Shown: positions 27,789 through 37,138 of the stretch, piece by piece
Layout: each line of letters opens with the position of its first letter
Position numbering within the stretch: position 1 is the first letter of the stretch
Assembly (NCBI RefSeq): GCF_001874645.1
Contig: NZ_CP017886.1
Location: 1,984,001-2,048,000, forward strand
Length of the DNA: 64,000 bases
Direction: 5' to 3'
DNA from: Pseudomonas frederiksbergensis
GTDB lineage: Bacteria; Pseudomonadota; Gammaproteobacteria; Pseudomonadales; Pseudomonadaceae
The notes under the pieces: generated by a model
Told to the model about the DNA's origin: nothing
Database searches by the model: none
The model's input: only the letters and a program-made list of their open reading frames with translations
Translations under genes and position numbers: made by a program

Positions 27789-29129
27789 TCAAGGCGCGGC
27801 TGCCAACCCCAGATCGGCACGCCCAACACTCGGCACCTCGGCGGGACTGGCGCAGGCGACAAAATCCTCCTTGCGCAGTAGCACCAGCGCGATCAGCGAC
27901 ACCACCCCCGTGCCGATGTAAAAGTACCAGGGCGACGTAATGTCTCCGGTCACCTTGATCAGCCAGGTGGAAATCAGCGGTGCGCTACCGCCGAATACTG
28001 CTACCGGAATGTTGTACGCCACCGCGATACCGGTGGAGCGGATTCGGGTGGGCAACAACTCGCTCATCAACGCGTAAGTCGACGAGGCATACAGCCCGAA
28101 CAGGATTGCCACCGCCATCAACGGGTAGATAAACGAAGCAGGCGTCGCCGTGGGTGCCGATGTGAAGAGCCAGTACATCGCCAGGGTTGCCAGGGTGCCG
28201 ACCACCAACAAAAACGGCTTGCGCCCATATTTATCCGTGAATGCGCCGCCGAATGGCATGACGACTGCGGCCGAGAGGCTGGCAACGAAGACGTAGAGCA
28301 AGGTCGTGCCGCTGTCGAACTTGAGAATGCTCGACATGTAGGTCGAGGCAAAGGTCAGCACCAGATAGAAGATCGAGCTGTGCAGGCTAATGATAAAGAA
28401 CACCAGGGCAATCGCCCGTTTCCACTGCCAAACTTCTCGCAGAGGGGCCTTGGAGGTTTCCCCCGCGCGCTGCAACGCCAAGAACTCGGGACTGTCTTCG
28501 AGCTTCAGGCGGATGTACATCGAAATCAGGCCCAGAGGCGCCGCAATCATAAACGGAATGCGCCAACCCCAGGCTTGCATCAGGTCCGCGCCCATTACCC
28601 AGGTCATGCCGTTGGCCACCGCGCCGCCCAGCAACAAGCCGAGCACCGCCGTCACCATCAACCAGCATGTGGCGAAGCCACGTCGCCCGGGCCCGGCGTA
28701 TTCGGAGATGAAGCTGGTGATGGTGCCGATCTCGCCACCCGCCGAGAAGCCCTGTACACAGCGGATCAACACCAGAATGATCGGCGCTGCGATCCCTATC
28801 GAGGCATAGGTCGGCAGCAGCCCCAGTAAAAAGGTGGAGCCGGCCATCATCACCAACACCGTGATCAGGGTTTTGCGCCGGCCGATCCTGTCCGCCAGCG
28901 GACCGAAGAACAGTCCCCCCAGCGGCCTGATGAAAAAGCTCAAGGCAAACGCCGCAAAACTGGCGAGCAGGCTGGTGGTCGGGTCGTCGGAGACGAAGAA
29001 CGCCTTGCCAATATAGACGGCGAGGAAACCATAGACGCCGTAGTCGTACCACTCGATCAGGTGGCCGGACGTTGCACCGATAAACGCCCGACGCCGTTGC
29101 CGGGCCGGGTTTTTCTGTTGAATGCCCAC
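27789..29129 (-). CDS. MFS transporter, metabolite:H+ symporter (MHS) family
   Basis: A 446-residue, 12-segment inner-membrane symporter. MHS hallmarks are visible: SGHLIEWYDYGVYGFLAVY in the first helix, GPLADRIGRRKTL in the 2-3 loop and CVQGFSAGGEIGTITSFISEYA in helix 4. GTG at the complement of 29127-29129 is chosen as start because AGGAG lies 8 nt upstream; an ATG at 29157-29159 would add 10 residues without a ribosome site. It would import an organic acid for the ligase/thiolase pair encoded upstream on the same strand; substrate unknown. Confidence 0.85.
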   Translation of the reverse strand: MGIQQKNPARQRRRAFIGATSGHLIEWYDYGVYGFLAVYIGKAFFVSDDPTTSLLASFAAFALSFFIRPLGGLFFGPLADRIGRRKTLITVLVMMAGSTFLLGLLPTYASIGIAAPIILVLIRCVQGFSAGGEIGTITSFISEYAGPGRRGFATCWLMVTAVLGLLLGGAVANGMTWVMGADLMQAWGWRIPFMIAAPLGLISMYIRLKLEDSPEFLALQRAGETSKAPLREVWQWKRAIALVFFIISLHSSIFYLVLTFASTYMSSILKFDSGTTLLYVFVASLSAAVVMPFGGAFTDKYGRKPFLLVVGTLATLAMYWLFTSAPTATPASFIYPLMAVAILFGLYASSTYALMSELLPTRIRSTGIAVAYNIPVAVFGGSAPLISTWLIKVTGDITSPWYFYIGTGVVSLIALVLLRKEDFVACASPAEVPSVGRADLGLAAAP

Positions 29130-29171
29130 GTGAGGGACTCCTGTCTGATTTCTATCCATGGAAAACACAAC

Positions 29172-30713
29172 TCAAGGAACTGCAGTGCCGTTCGCGACCC
29201 CCTTCAACCAGAGGCGCAGCTCGGTCTTGAGAATCTTGCCGTAACTGTTCTTGGGCAGCTCGGTGCGAAACACGTACTTCTTCGGTTTTTTGAACGACGC
29301 CATGCGTTCGACGAACCAGGCATTGAGCAAAGACGCGTCGAGCCCCCCTGCACTGCGGGGAACGACGAACGCTACCACCGTTTCCCCCCACTGCACATCC
29401 GGCTCGCCAACCACGCAGACTTCAAATACTTGCGGGTGTTGCGCCAGCACTTCCTCGACTTCCCGTGGGTACACGTTACAGCCGCCGGAAATGATCACAT
29501 CCTTGGAGCGATCGGTGAGCGTCAGAACACCCGCGTGGTCAAGAAAGCCGATGTCGCCGGTCAACAGCCAGCCATCCACCAAGGTCTCGCGAGTCGCGGC
29601 GTCGTTACGCCAGTAGCCCTGCATGACAGTGGGACCACGCACGGCGATTTCCCCCGACTGGCCGGGCGGCAGTGGCCGGTGCTCAGGGTCAAGAATCCTG
29701 ATGTCCACGCACGAATGTGCCCGCCCCACGGAAGCTGCCAGAGATGCCCAGTCGGGACGGTTTCGATCCGCGATCAACTCACGCGACAAAGCGCTGATCG
29801 TCATCGGGCTCTCCCCCTGGCCATAGATCTGCACCAGCCGCGCGCCAAAGGTCTCGACCGCATCTTGCAGATCCGCCAGGTACATAGGCGCGCCACCGTA
29901 GACGATGGTTTTGATCCCGTCGCCGCCATAGCCTTGGCGACGAGCCTGCTCGACCATGCGCTTGACCATGGTCGGCGCGGCGAACAACGTGATGTTGCGC
30001 AACCCGCTCGCCAGCTCGAACAGCTCGTCGGCCTTGAAGCCACGGGACTCGGGGACAACATGGCGAGCACCGCAACGCACATGGATAAAGTTATAGAGGC
30101 CGGCGCCATGGGACATCGGGGCCGCGTACACCACCGCGTCATCCGGGCTGACCGGATCAACGTCGAGCGGATAACACAGCGACATGGCCGTCAGGTTGCC
30201 GTGGGACAGCATCACCCCCTTGGATCGCCCGGTGGTACCGGAGGTATAGAACAGCCAGGCAAGGTCATTGGCATCCCGAGAACAGGGATCTTCCAACATC
30301 GTCGTATCGACCGAAGCGCACGCCACACTGTCCGCCACATTCAGTTCTCGACAGCCCTGCGGCAACACCTCGGGCGAGAACACCTTGCCACCATCAGTGA
30401 AAATCAGCCGGGCTTGCGCATCGTCGACAATCCAGTCGGCTTCAACAGGGTGCAGCTTGCAGTTGATCGGCACCGCAACCGCGCCAATCCACCAGACGGC
30501 ATAGAGTAATTCGAGGTATTCACAACTGTTCTTCATGAACAGCGCCACACGGTCGCCGGGCGCAATGCCCTGCTCGCCCATGAGCTGCGCGGCACGACTA
30601 CGGACACGGGCGGCAAACGTGGCGTAGTCGGCGACTTGCCGCTGCCCCTCAAACAACGCTGGACGTTCTGGCCAGCGTCGACCGGCGTCGTTCAGCCAAT
30701 TGGCAATGTTCAT
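29172..30713 (-). CDS. AMP-dependent acyl-CoA synthetase
   Basis: A 513-residue ANL-superfamily ligase that activates a carboxylic acid to its CoA thioester. The phosphate loop LFYTSGTTGRSKGVMLSH lies near residue 160, the A5 motif QIYGQGESP near 290, the hinge TGDIGFLDHAG near 385 and the catalytic Lys in PKNSYGKILKTELR near the end. The ATG (30711-30713) follows directly on the thiolase stop. The substrate cannot be read; cinnamate/benzoate-like or medium-chain acids are common for close relatives. Operon with thiolase and MHS transporter. Confidence 0.88.
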   Translation of the reverse strand: MNIANWLNDAGRRWPERPALFEGQRQVADYATFAARVRSRAAQLMGEQGIAPGDRVALFMKNSCEYLELLYAVWWIGAVAVPINCKLHPVEADWIVDDAQARLIFTDGGKVFSPEVLPQGCRELNVADSVACASVDTTMLEDPCSRDANDLAWLFYTSGTTGRSKGVMLSHGNLTAMSLCYPLDVDPVSPDDAVVYAAPMSHGAGLYNFIHVRCGARHVVPESRGFKADELFELASGLRNITLFAAPTMVKRMVEQARRQGYGGDGIKTIVYGGAPMYLADLQDAVETFGARLVQIYGQGESPMTISALSRELIADRNRPDWASLAASVGRAHSCVDIRILDPEHRPLPPGQSGEIAVRGPTVMQGYWRNDAATRETLVDGWLLTGDIGFLDHAGVLTLTDRSKDVIISGGCNVYPREVEEVLAQHPQVFEVCVVGEPDVQWGETVVAFVVPRSAGGLDASLLNAWFVERMASFKKPKKYVFRTELPKNSYGKILKTELRLWLKGVANGTAVP

Positions 30714-30715
30714 GC

Positions 30716-31894
30716 TCAAGCCCTGCGAGCCTGAAGCACCGAGGCATAATTGGCGACCGCCATGCCGCCCATGTTGAACAACAGACCGAACTCGGGATTC
30801 GGCACGGCCAAGCCAATGGGGTCGCCCGTCAACTGCCGAAAGGCCATAGCGTGCATCGACACCCCCGTGGCGCCCACGGGATGCCCTTTGGCCTTGAGTC
30901 CGCCAGACAGGTTCACCGGCAGACGTCCGCCGGCCCGCACGATACCGTCATCCAGCGCCCGATGCCCCTCGCCTTTAGGTGCCAGGCCCATGGCTTCGTA
31001 GATCAGCAGTTCGGCGATGGTGAAGCAGTCATGGACCTCGGCAAAGCTCAGGTCGGCCAGGGTGATATTGGCCCCGCGCAGGGCCGAATGGATCGCACGC
31101 TGCGGGCCTTCAAACGCGAGGATGTTGCGCTGGGCAATCGGCAGGAAATCGTTGACCTGAGTCACCGAGCGAATCAGCACATCACGACGAAACTGCCTGG
31201 CACGCTTGGAGGAGGCCAGCACAATGGCAGCAGCCCCATCGCTGATCAACGAACAATCGGTCAGGCGCAGTGACTCAGCCACATAAGGATTGCTCTTGGA
31301 CACGTTGTTACAGTGTTCGAAATCCATGACCCGGTGCATCTGCGCCAAGGGGTTGGCCATGGCGTTGGAGTGATTCTTGGTGGCGATGGCGGCCATCGAT
31401 GCCATCGGGCACTGGTAGCGGTCACGGTACTGTTGCGCCGCCAGGCCGAACAACTGCGGAAAACTGAGCCCGGCCTCTTCGACGTCGTTCTGATAACCGG
31501 CACCGGCCAGGGCTTTGGTGACCTCGGCTGTGGAGTTGGAGGTCATCTTCTCGGCGCCGACGATCAATACCAGCTCAGCAGAGCCTGAGAGGATCGCGTT
31601 GATCCCCGCGTGAATCGCCGCCGAACCCGAGGCGCAGGCGTTTTCGCAACGAACCGCAGGCTTGAAGCGCAAGCCTGGGTCGGCTTGCAGCATCAATGAA
31701 GCGGGAAAACCATCCGCAACCATCCCCGAATTGAAATGCCCGAGGAACAGGGCGTCGACTTCTGAGGCGTCGATGGCGGCATCCGCCAGGGCTTCGCGGG
31801 TGACCTGCACGATAAGATCTTCCAGCGTGGAACCGTCCAAACGGCCAAAACGGGAGTGAGCGGCAGCGACGATGGATACGGAATCATGGGGCAT
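30716..31894 (-). CDS. Thiolase family acetyl-CoA C-acyltransferase
   Basis: A 392-residue thiolase-fold protein of the SCP2/acetyl-CoA acetyltransferase-like branch. The nucleophilic Cys is in RCENACASGSAAIHAG near residue 85, the HDCFTIAELL segment (His/Cys) near 290, and GGLKAKGHPVGATGVSM near 342 supplies the second catalytic His. It differs from FadA in its asparagine/histidine pattern. It is the first gene of the minus-strand operon and is divergent from the PAS-LuxR regulator. Confidence 0.87.
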   Translation of the reverse strand: MPHDSVSIVAAAHSRFGRLDGSTLEDLIVQVTREALADAAIDASEVDALFLGHFNSGMVADGFPASLMLQADPGLRFKPAVRCENACASGSAAIHAGINAILSGSAELVLIVGAEKMTSNSTAEVTKALAGAGYQNDVEEAGLSFPQLFGLAAQQYRDRYQCPMASMAAIATKNHSNAMANPLAQMHRVMDFEHCNNVSKSNPYVAESLRLTDCSLISDGAAAIVLASSKRARQFRRDVLIRSVTQVNDFLPIAQRNILAFEGPQRAIHSALRGANITLADLSFAEVHDCFTIAELLIYEAMGLAPKGEGHRALDDGIVRAGGRLPVNLSGGLKAKGHPVGATGVSMHAMAFRQLTGDPIGLAVPNPEFGLLFNMGGMAVANYASVLQARRA

Positions 31895-31958
31895 GGTGAT
31901 TTTCTTCTGTGCTTGGATCAGGCATTCCTTACAATGACCTACCGCCCGGACCGCTCGC

Positions 31959-31973
31959 TAGTTCGTGCAACTA
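31959..31973. promoter_or_regulatory. Palindrome between the thiolase operon and its divergent LuxR gene
   Basis: TAGTT - CGTGC - AACTA, a 15-bp inverted repeat in the 151-bp gap between the divergent start codons. A binding site for the PAS-LuxR protein is a reasonable guess. Confidence 0.35.
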
Positions 31974-32045
31974 CGTACACGGATAAGTAACCGCACTGAC
32001 CCACAGTGTCGTCAGTAGCGGATTTAAATCGAGGCAGGATGCCCA

Positions 32046-32618
32046 ATGACCGTCTTCGCAAAGCAACTGAAAGACCTTGAGCGTCTGGCGTTCCAGGTGT
32101 CACCCGCCCCGCAGCTCATCACCGGCAACCGTGTGATGCTCGACTGCAACGAAGCATTCCTGGAGTTGTTTGGCTACGAACGCGAAGAGCTTCTGGGTCA
32201 TCTGACCCTGTTGATCTACCCCTCCCAGGCGGACTACAAGACTATCGGCAATCGCAGCCAGAACTGGTTGCGTAACAGCCAGAGCGGCTCTTACTCCGAT
32301 GAGCGCTTCATGCAACACAAAAGCGGTGAGGTGTTCTGGGCCAGGTCGCACGGCTACAGCCTGACCCCGGACGATCCGTTCAAACTGATGGTTTGGCACT
32401 TCGAACGCATGGACCGGCCGCACCACGCGACGGTAAACCTCACGCCCCGCGAACGCGAAATCTCGATGCACATTGTCAACGGCCTGACCTGCAAGGAAGT
32501 GGCAAAAAAACTGGCGATTTCCCACAGAACAGTGGAAGTCCATCGCGCACGCCTGATGAAAAAGCTGCAGGCCAAGAACAGTGCGGAGCTGGTCTCGAAG
32601 ATTATTGTTGTGAGTTGA
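32046..32618 (+). CDS. PAS-domain LuxR-type transcriptional regulator
   Basis: A 190-residue regulator. A single PAS domain covers residues about 20-120 (MLDCNEAFLELFGYEREELLG), and a C-terminal LuxR/FixJ helix-turn-helix about 128-188 (LTPREREISMHIVNGLTCKEVAKKLAISHRTVEVHR, split). No phospho-receiver domain, so it probably senses a small molecule or redox state through PAS. Divergent from the thiolase-ligase-transporter operon, its likely target. Confidence 0.85.
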   Translation: MTVFAKQLKDLERLAFQVSPAPQLITGNRVMLDCNEAFLELFGYEREELLGHLTLLIYPSQADYKTIGNRSQNWLRNSQSGSYSDERFMQHKSGEVFWARSHGYSLTPDDPFKLMVWHFERMDRPHHATVNLTPREREISMHIVNGLTCKEVAKKLAISHRTVEVHRARLMKKLQAKNSAELVSKIIVVS

Positions 32619-32770
32619 CGGACAAGGCCCTCCAGACAAGCCACAAAGAGAAGTCGTTTCCATACTCGCGCAGAGGTCGAGAGCCGAGGAAGTACGATCA
32701 GGGAACTCCCCGCAAAAGCCGCCAGTCACAGCTGTATGTGGCATCCAGCCGCCTCGTGGAGCCAACAACA

Positions 32771-34066
32771 ATGAACAACGAAGAGCTCGTCTCCAAGCCA
32801 GCGGTTGCTGCTCATGGTTCGTGGCTGAAAAAGCTGGGACCGGGGCTGATTACAGGCGCCGCCGACGATGACCCCAGTGGTATCGCAACCTACTCGCAAG
32901 CCGGCGCGCAGTTTGGCCTGAACACGCTCTGGACATTGTTACTGACGTTCCCCCTGATGGTCGGCATTCAGATCATCAGCGCCAAAATCGGTCGGGTCAG
33001 CGGTCACGGGCTGGCAACCAACATTCGTCGACATTACTCCAAGCCCTTTCTGCTCTCCATTGTCGGGCTATTGCTGATCGCCAATACCGTGAACATTGCC
33101 GCCGACGTCGCCGCAATGGGCAGTGCCACGAAGTTGCTGATCGGTGGGCCGTCTCATTTCTACGCCGTTGGCTTCGGGGTGGTTTCGTTACTGCTACAGA
33201 TGTTCATTCCCTACAGCCGCTATGTGCGCGTACTCAAGTGGCTGACCCTGGTATTGCTGGCTTACGTGGGCATTATATTTGCGGTGCAGATCCCTTGGGG
33301 CAAGGTGGCTCTGCAGACGGTATGGCCGCACCTGTCCTGGAAACCGGAATACATCACCATGGTCGTGGCCATTTTCGGCACAACCATCAGCCCCTATCTT
33401 TTCTTCTGGCAGGCCTCCCAGGAAGTGGAAGAAATGGAGGCTCGTCCAGACGCACGCTCGCTGATCGAGGCTCCAGAGCAGGCAAAGGTCAATTTCCGGC
33501 GGATCCGAACCGACACGATCATTGGAATGGCGTTTTCCAACATCATCGCGTTTTTCATCATGCTGACCACGGCCGTCACGCTTCACATGCACGGCATGAC
33601 CGATATCCAGACCTCTGCACAAGCGGCGAGCGCCCTGCGTCCCATCGCCGGAGAGTTTGCCTTCTGGCTGTTCAGTGCCGGCATCATCGGCACCGGTTTG
33701 CTGGCTATTCCCGTGCTGGCAGGTTCCGCCGCCTACGCAATGGCCGGGGCATTTCAATGGAAAAACAGCCTGGCAGACGAGCCAAAAACCGCCAAAGGCT
33801 TCTACGGCGTCATTGCCGCGGCAACGTTGCTGGGCGTTCTGCTGTGCTTTGCGCCCATTGACCCGATCAAGGCGTTGCTGTGGAGCGCCGTGATCAACTG
33901 CGTCATGGCCGTGCCGATCATGTTCACCATGATGTTCATGGCATCGCGCAAGGACATCATGGGCAACTTCGTCATTCGACCAAGCTTGCGGCTTCTGGGC
34001 TGGAGTTGTTCGCTGGCGATGGCATTGGCTGTCGTCGCGATGTTTTGGGGAATGCTCGCCGGTTGA
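32771..34066 (+). CDS. Nramp-family-like metal transporter with altered metal-site motifs
   Basis: A 431-residue, 11-segment Nramp/MntH-type protein. The TM1 motif is DPSG (residues 34-37) instead of DPGN, and the TM6 region reads TTISPYLFFWQASQE where canonical Nramps have a MPH motif, so the metal-coordinating methionine is missing. Such variants occur in Nramp-related magnesium-type transporters and uncharacterised branches; manganese/iron specificity should not be assumed. The start ATG 32771 is based on family alignment; the ribosome site is weak. About 150 bp after the PAS-LuxR gene. Confidence 0.8.
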   Translation: MNNEELVSKPAVAAHGSWLKKLGPGLITGAADDDPSGIATYSQAGAQFGLNTLWTLLLTFPLMVGIQIISAKIGRVSGHGLATNIRRHYSKPFLLSIVGLLLIANTVNIAADVAAMGSATKLLIGGPSHFYAVGFGVVSLLLQMFIPYSRYVRVLKWLTLVLLAYVGIIFAVQIPWGKVALQTVWPHLSWKPEYITMVVAIFGTTISPYLFFWQASQEVEEMEARPDARSLIEAPEQAKVNFRRIRTDTIIGMAFSNIIAFFIMLTTAVTLHMHGMTDIQTSAQAASALRPIAGEFAFWLFSAGIIGTGLLAIPVLAGSAAYAMAGAFQWKNSLADEPKTAKGFYGVIAAATLLGVLLCFAPIDPIKALLWSAVINCVMAVPIMFTMMFMASRKDIMGNFVIRPSLRLLGWSCSLAMALAVVAMFWGMLAG

Positions 34067-34521
34067 GCCTATTCAGCACCCACGAAAAGTGGGCCGATCT
34101 ATTGTCGAGCATTCGACTCAAATCAAGATAAATCAGCCCCTTTCCGTTCAGCACCTCTTCGTCTGCCCAGTTGCTGGAAAACGTCGCCACCGGCGAGGGG
34201 ATTCACAGTGAACTGGCGCGTGCGCTGGTGGTTTCACTGCGCGATGGTTGCGATTTGCTGGATGTTGTTGGGCGACGATTGCAGGCGCAGGTTTTGTTGT
34301 CCTGAGGAAGACACGCTTCGGACTCAACGGAAGGTTTCACTTAACGTAACTTTCTGTAGATCAAACCAGCTGCTTATCACCTCTCATATGAAGGTCTGAA
34401 AAAGCCCCAACCGCTGGCTTTCACAAGGATTCCTGCTAGCTTTTCAAACGGGTTCTACACTTCGCCAAGCGGCGCCTTTCCTGTCTGCGCCAGCCTTTCA
34501 GCCCACCTCGAAAGGAACCTC
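34067..34521. other. Gene-free stretch
   Basis: 455 bp between the Nramp-like and DUF2252 genes. Only short open frames without ribosome sites or family likeness. One frame ending at the TGA near 34305 (reading GEGIHSELARALVVSLRD) could be the tail of a lost gene. A weak AAAGCC/GGCTTT stem lies near 34399-34420. Confidence 0.4.
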
Positions 34522-35430
34522 ATGACCACCCTCAAAGACCGTCTGAAGCAGGGCAAGGATGCTCGCAAGCAGTGCTCCCGCAACGCTCAGGCGATGCACG
34601 GGAAGACTGATCGCGACCCGCTGCCCTTGATCAAAGCCTCCAGTGCAGGGCGAATCCGCTCGCTGAACGAATTGCGCTTCGGGCGCATGCTGGTTTCGCC
34701 TTTCGCCTTCTATCGCGGCAATGCCCTGCTGCACGCCCACGACCTGTCCGGTACGCCAGACATGGGGCTGCATTCAACCATTTGCGGCGATTGTCACCTG
34801 ATGAACTTCGGTGGTTTTGGCACGCCGGAACGCAACCTGCTGTTCAGCGTCAACGACTTCGACGAAGTTCACCCTGGCCCCTGGGAGTGGGACCTGAAAC
34901 GGCTGGTGGCAAGCTTCCTGGTCGCTTTGCTGACCGACGATCAGGAGCGACCGCTGTTTTTGCAGCTCAAGGAAGCACGCCGCTCGGTGCTCGCCGATTA
35001 CGTCAAAGCCAAATCGCGGATACGCCATAACGGCCAGCGCGTGGTTGAAGGCCAGCGCCTGATGCAGTCGGCCAGCGATCTGTTTCTCGGTTGGACCACC
35101 AGCCCCAATGGCCAGCACTTCTACGTGCGCCAGCTACGGGACATGAAAATATCGGCGGAGCTGGAAACCTTCGATGCCGAAACTTTTTCCGCGTATGGCC
35201 ACATCTGTGGCAAAGCCCTGGCTCGAGCCCACGCCAAAGCCAGCGGGCAAGCGGCGCAGATCAGCGGTTACATAGGCAAGAGCGACGTCATGGCCGATGC
35301 ACTGTTCAAGTACGCCAAGGCCTACTCCGACCAGAACAAGCGCGACTTCGAACGCTTTCAACAGGCCTGCCGCAAAGGCAAGCTACAGGCCCGCTCGGAA
35401 GCCGACTTTGCCGCGGATCATCTGCCGTAG
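34522..35430 (+). CDS. Short DUF2252 family protein
   Basis: A 302-residue DUF2252 protein, a kinase-like-fold family of unknown role. Recognised by FGRMLVSPFAFYRGNALL (about residue 54), ICGDCHLMNFGGFGTPERN (about 87) and VNDFDEVHPGPWEWDLKRLVAS (about 109). C-terminal part with YGHICGKALARAHAKASG. Typical members run 400-480 residues; here the middle part between RRSVLADYVKA and the SDLFLGWTT/VRQLRDMK region is missing, so this is either a compact subfamily or an in-frame deletion. AAGGAAC site upstream of the ATG. Confidence 0.82.
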   Translation: MTTLKDRLKQGKDARKQCSRNAQAMHGKTDRDPLPLIKASSAGRIRSLNELRFGRMLVSPFAFYRGNALLHAHDLSGTPDMGLHSTICGDCHLMNFGGFGTPERNLLFSVNDFDEVHPGPWEWDLKRLVASFLVALLTDDQERPLFLQLKEARRSVLADYVKAKSRIRHNGQRVVEGQRLMQSASDLFLGWTTSPNGQHFYVRQLRDMKISAELETFDAETFSAYGHICGKALARAHAKASGQAAQISGYIGKSDVMADALFKYAKAYSDQNKRDFERFQQACRKGKLQARSEADFAADHLP

Positions 35431-35591
35431 ACACACTCGTCATATGATGCAAAGGGTGACCAACCCGGTTCTGCCGAGCTTTAAACCGGTCATCCTTGTC
35501 AATAATGTTTCCAATTCACATTTTGTTAAGAAGTGGCCTCGTATACTTCCGAGTCCTGTTTTAATCTCGGCCCTCATCCTTCGGTAGCCTG

Positions 35592-37052
35592 ATGCCTATG
35601 TCACGCCCTGCCCCACTCCTGTTGTTACTCACTTGCCTGCTGTTCTTCTTCGCCCTCGGCAATCACCAGTTGCAAGGTTCCACCGAACCCCGGGTTGCCG
35701 GGATTGCGATGGAAATGCACCTGGATAACGACTGGGTGACGCCGCGTCTGTTCGGTCAGCCCTTTCTCGAGAAACCGCCGCTGAGCCTTTGGCTCGATGC
35801 CGGGGCGATCCGTGCGTTTGGTGGCACACCATTGGCGGTGCGCCTGGCCTCGGCCTTCGCCGGGTTGTTCAGCGTGATGCTGCTGTACAGCATGCTGCGC
35901 CGATTCGGCCGTCCAACGACCATCGCCTGGGTCGCCGGGATCATGCTGGCAACCATGGCCAGTTACTGGGGCAACGTTCGCGGTGTTGGCGAAGACGCAT
36001 TGCTGAGCCTCGGCGTCACCCTGGCGCTGCTGTCGTTCTATCAGGCCCATCGCCAACAGGCCGAACAGCGTGGCGCCATGGGTAGCTGGCTGCTGTTCGC
36101 TGTCGGCATCGCCATCGCCACGTTGAGCAAAGGCGTGCTCGGTCTGGCAATGCCGGGCGTGGTGATCTTCGCCTATCTGCTGGCCGAAAGCCTGATCGAT
36201 AAACGCTTCAGCCTGCCGCGCTGGATGGGGCCTGCACTGGCGACCCTCCTCGGGCTGATCCCTTTGGTGATCTGGCTATTTATGCTCTATCAGCGCGGTG
36301 GTTCGCAGGCGCTGGCCGAGGTATTGCTGACCAACAGCATCGGGCGCTTCGACGGTTCGTTCGTTGAAGCGGGTCACTACGAGCCGTTCTATTACTACCT
36401 GGCCAAACTGCCGGAAGCCTTCCTGCCGTGGAACATCCTGGTATACCTGGGGTTGTGGCATTTCCGTAAGAGCCTGGCGAACAATCGCTACCTGCTGTTC
36501 TTTACGCTGTGGCTGCTCGCCCAGTTCTTAATGGTGAGCCTCGCGTCGAGCAAGCGCACGGTGTACCTGATGTCGCTGACACCGGCCGCCGCCGTACTGG
36601 CCGCGGAATATGCGGCCGTGCTGTACGAGCGCTTACGCCAGCACACCGAAGCATCAACGTTGCTCGGCAAAATCGCCCGCAATCGTCGCGGTATCGCGAT
36701 CGGTATCATCAGCGTGCTGATCGTCAGTTATCTGGCCGCTGCCCAATGGGTCGTCCCGCGTGCCGACCGCAAATTGTCGTTCCTGCCATTGACTGAGCAA
36801 ATCCAGACCATGCAAGCCAACGGCCAGGAAGTGGCGCTGTATCAGGCGAACGAACGGACCGCTGGGGCAACGGTGTTCTACACCCATACCCTGCTCAAGG
36901 ACTTGCAGACCGAAGCCGAGCTGACGGCGTTTCTCGCAGCCTCTCCCACGCATGTGGCGCTGATTGCCAGCGAGACTGAACCCAAGGCACCGTTGAAGGT
37001 TCTCAAGCAAATGCTGGTGGGACGTCAGGATTACTATTTCGTCGCGCACTAA
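35592..37052 (+). CDS. ArnT-like lipid-linked glycosyltransferase (GT83)
   Basis: A 486-residue inner-membrane protein with about 11-12 hydrophobic segments and the ArnT/PMT signature: first periplasmic loop with GSTEPRVAGIAMEMHLDNDW and FLEKPPLSLWLDA (catalytic acidic residues near 33-60). ArnT adds L-Ara4N from undecaprenyl phosphate to lipid A, but this protein stands alone, with no arnBCAD genes near it, and is shorter than ArnT (about 550), so another sugar or acceptor is possible. A terminator follows. Confidence 0.82.
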   Translation: MPMSRPAPLLLLLTCLLFFFALGNHQLQGSTEPRVAGIAMEMHLDNDWVTPRLFGQPFLEKPPLSLWLDAGAIRAFGGTPLAVRLASAFAGLFSVMLLYSMLRRFGRPTTIAWVAGIMLATMASYWGNVRGVGEDALLSLGVTLALLSFYQAHRQQAEQRGAMGSWLLFAVGIAIATLSKGVLGLAMPGVVIFAYLLAESLIDKRFSLPRWMGPALATLLGLIPLVIWLFMLYQRGGSQALAEVLLTNSIGRFDGSFVEAGHYEPFYYYLAKLPEAFLPWNILVYLGLWHFRKSLANNRYLLFFTLWLLAQFLMVSLASSKRTVYLMSLTPAAAVLAAEYAAVLYERLRQHTEASTLLGKIARNRRGIAIGIISVLIVSYLAAAQWVVPRADRKLSFLPLTEQIQTMQANGQEVALYQANERTAGATVFYTHTLLKDLQTEAELTAFLAASPTHVALIASETEPKAPLKVLKQMLVGRQDYYFVAH

Positions 37053-37062
37053 AACGGCCAGC

Positions 37063-37099
37063 AAAAAAAACGGCACCTGATGCAGGTGCCGTTTTTTAT
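37063..37099. terminator. Bidirectional terminator after the ArnT-like gene
   Basis: CGGCACCTG - ATG - CAGGTGCCG with a run of A before and six T residues after. Serves the plus-strand glycosyltransferase and the convergent histidine phosphatase. Confidence 0.9.
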
Positions 37100-37138
37100 T
37101 GTCTGGCGAAAGTGCCCAGGGAGAATCAACCCGTCAGG

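Noticed and set aside
32393..32770. N-terminal extension of the Nramp-like gene overlapping the PAS-LuxR gene
   Set aside because: Overlaps coding sequence in another frame; family alignment begins at 32771.
34208..34399. 63-codon open frame in the gap before the DUF2252 gene
   Set aside because: No ribosome site, Trp/Cys-rich random composition, no family.
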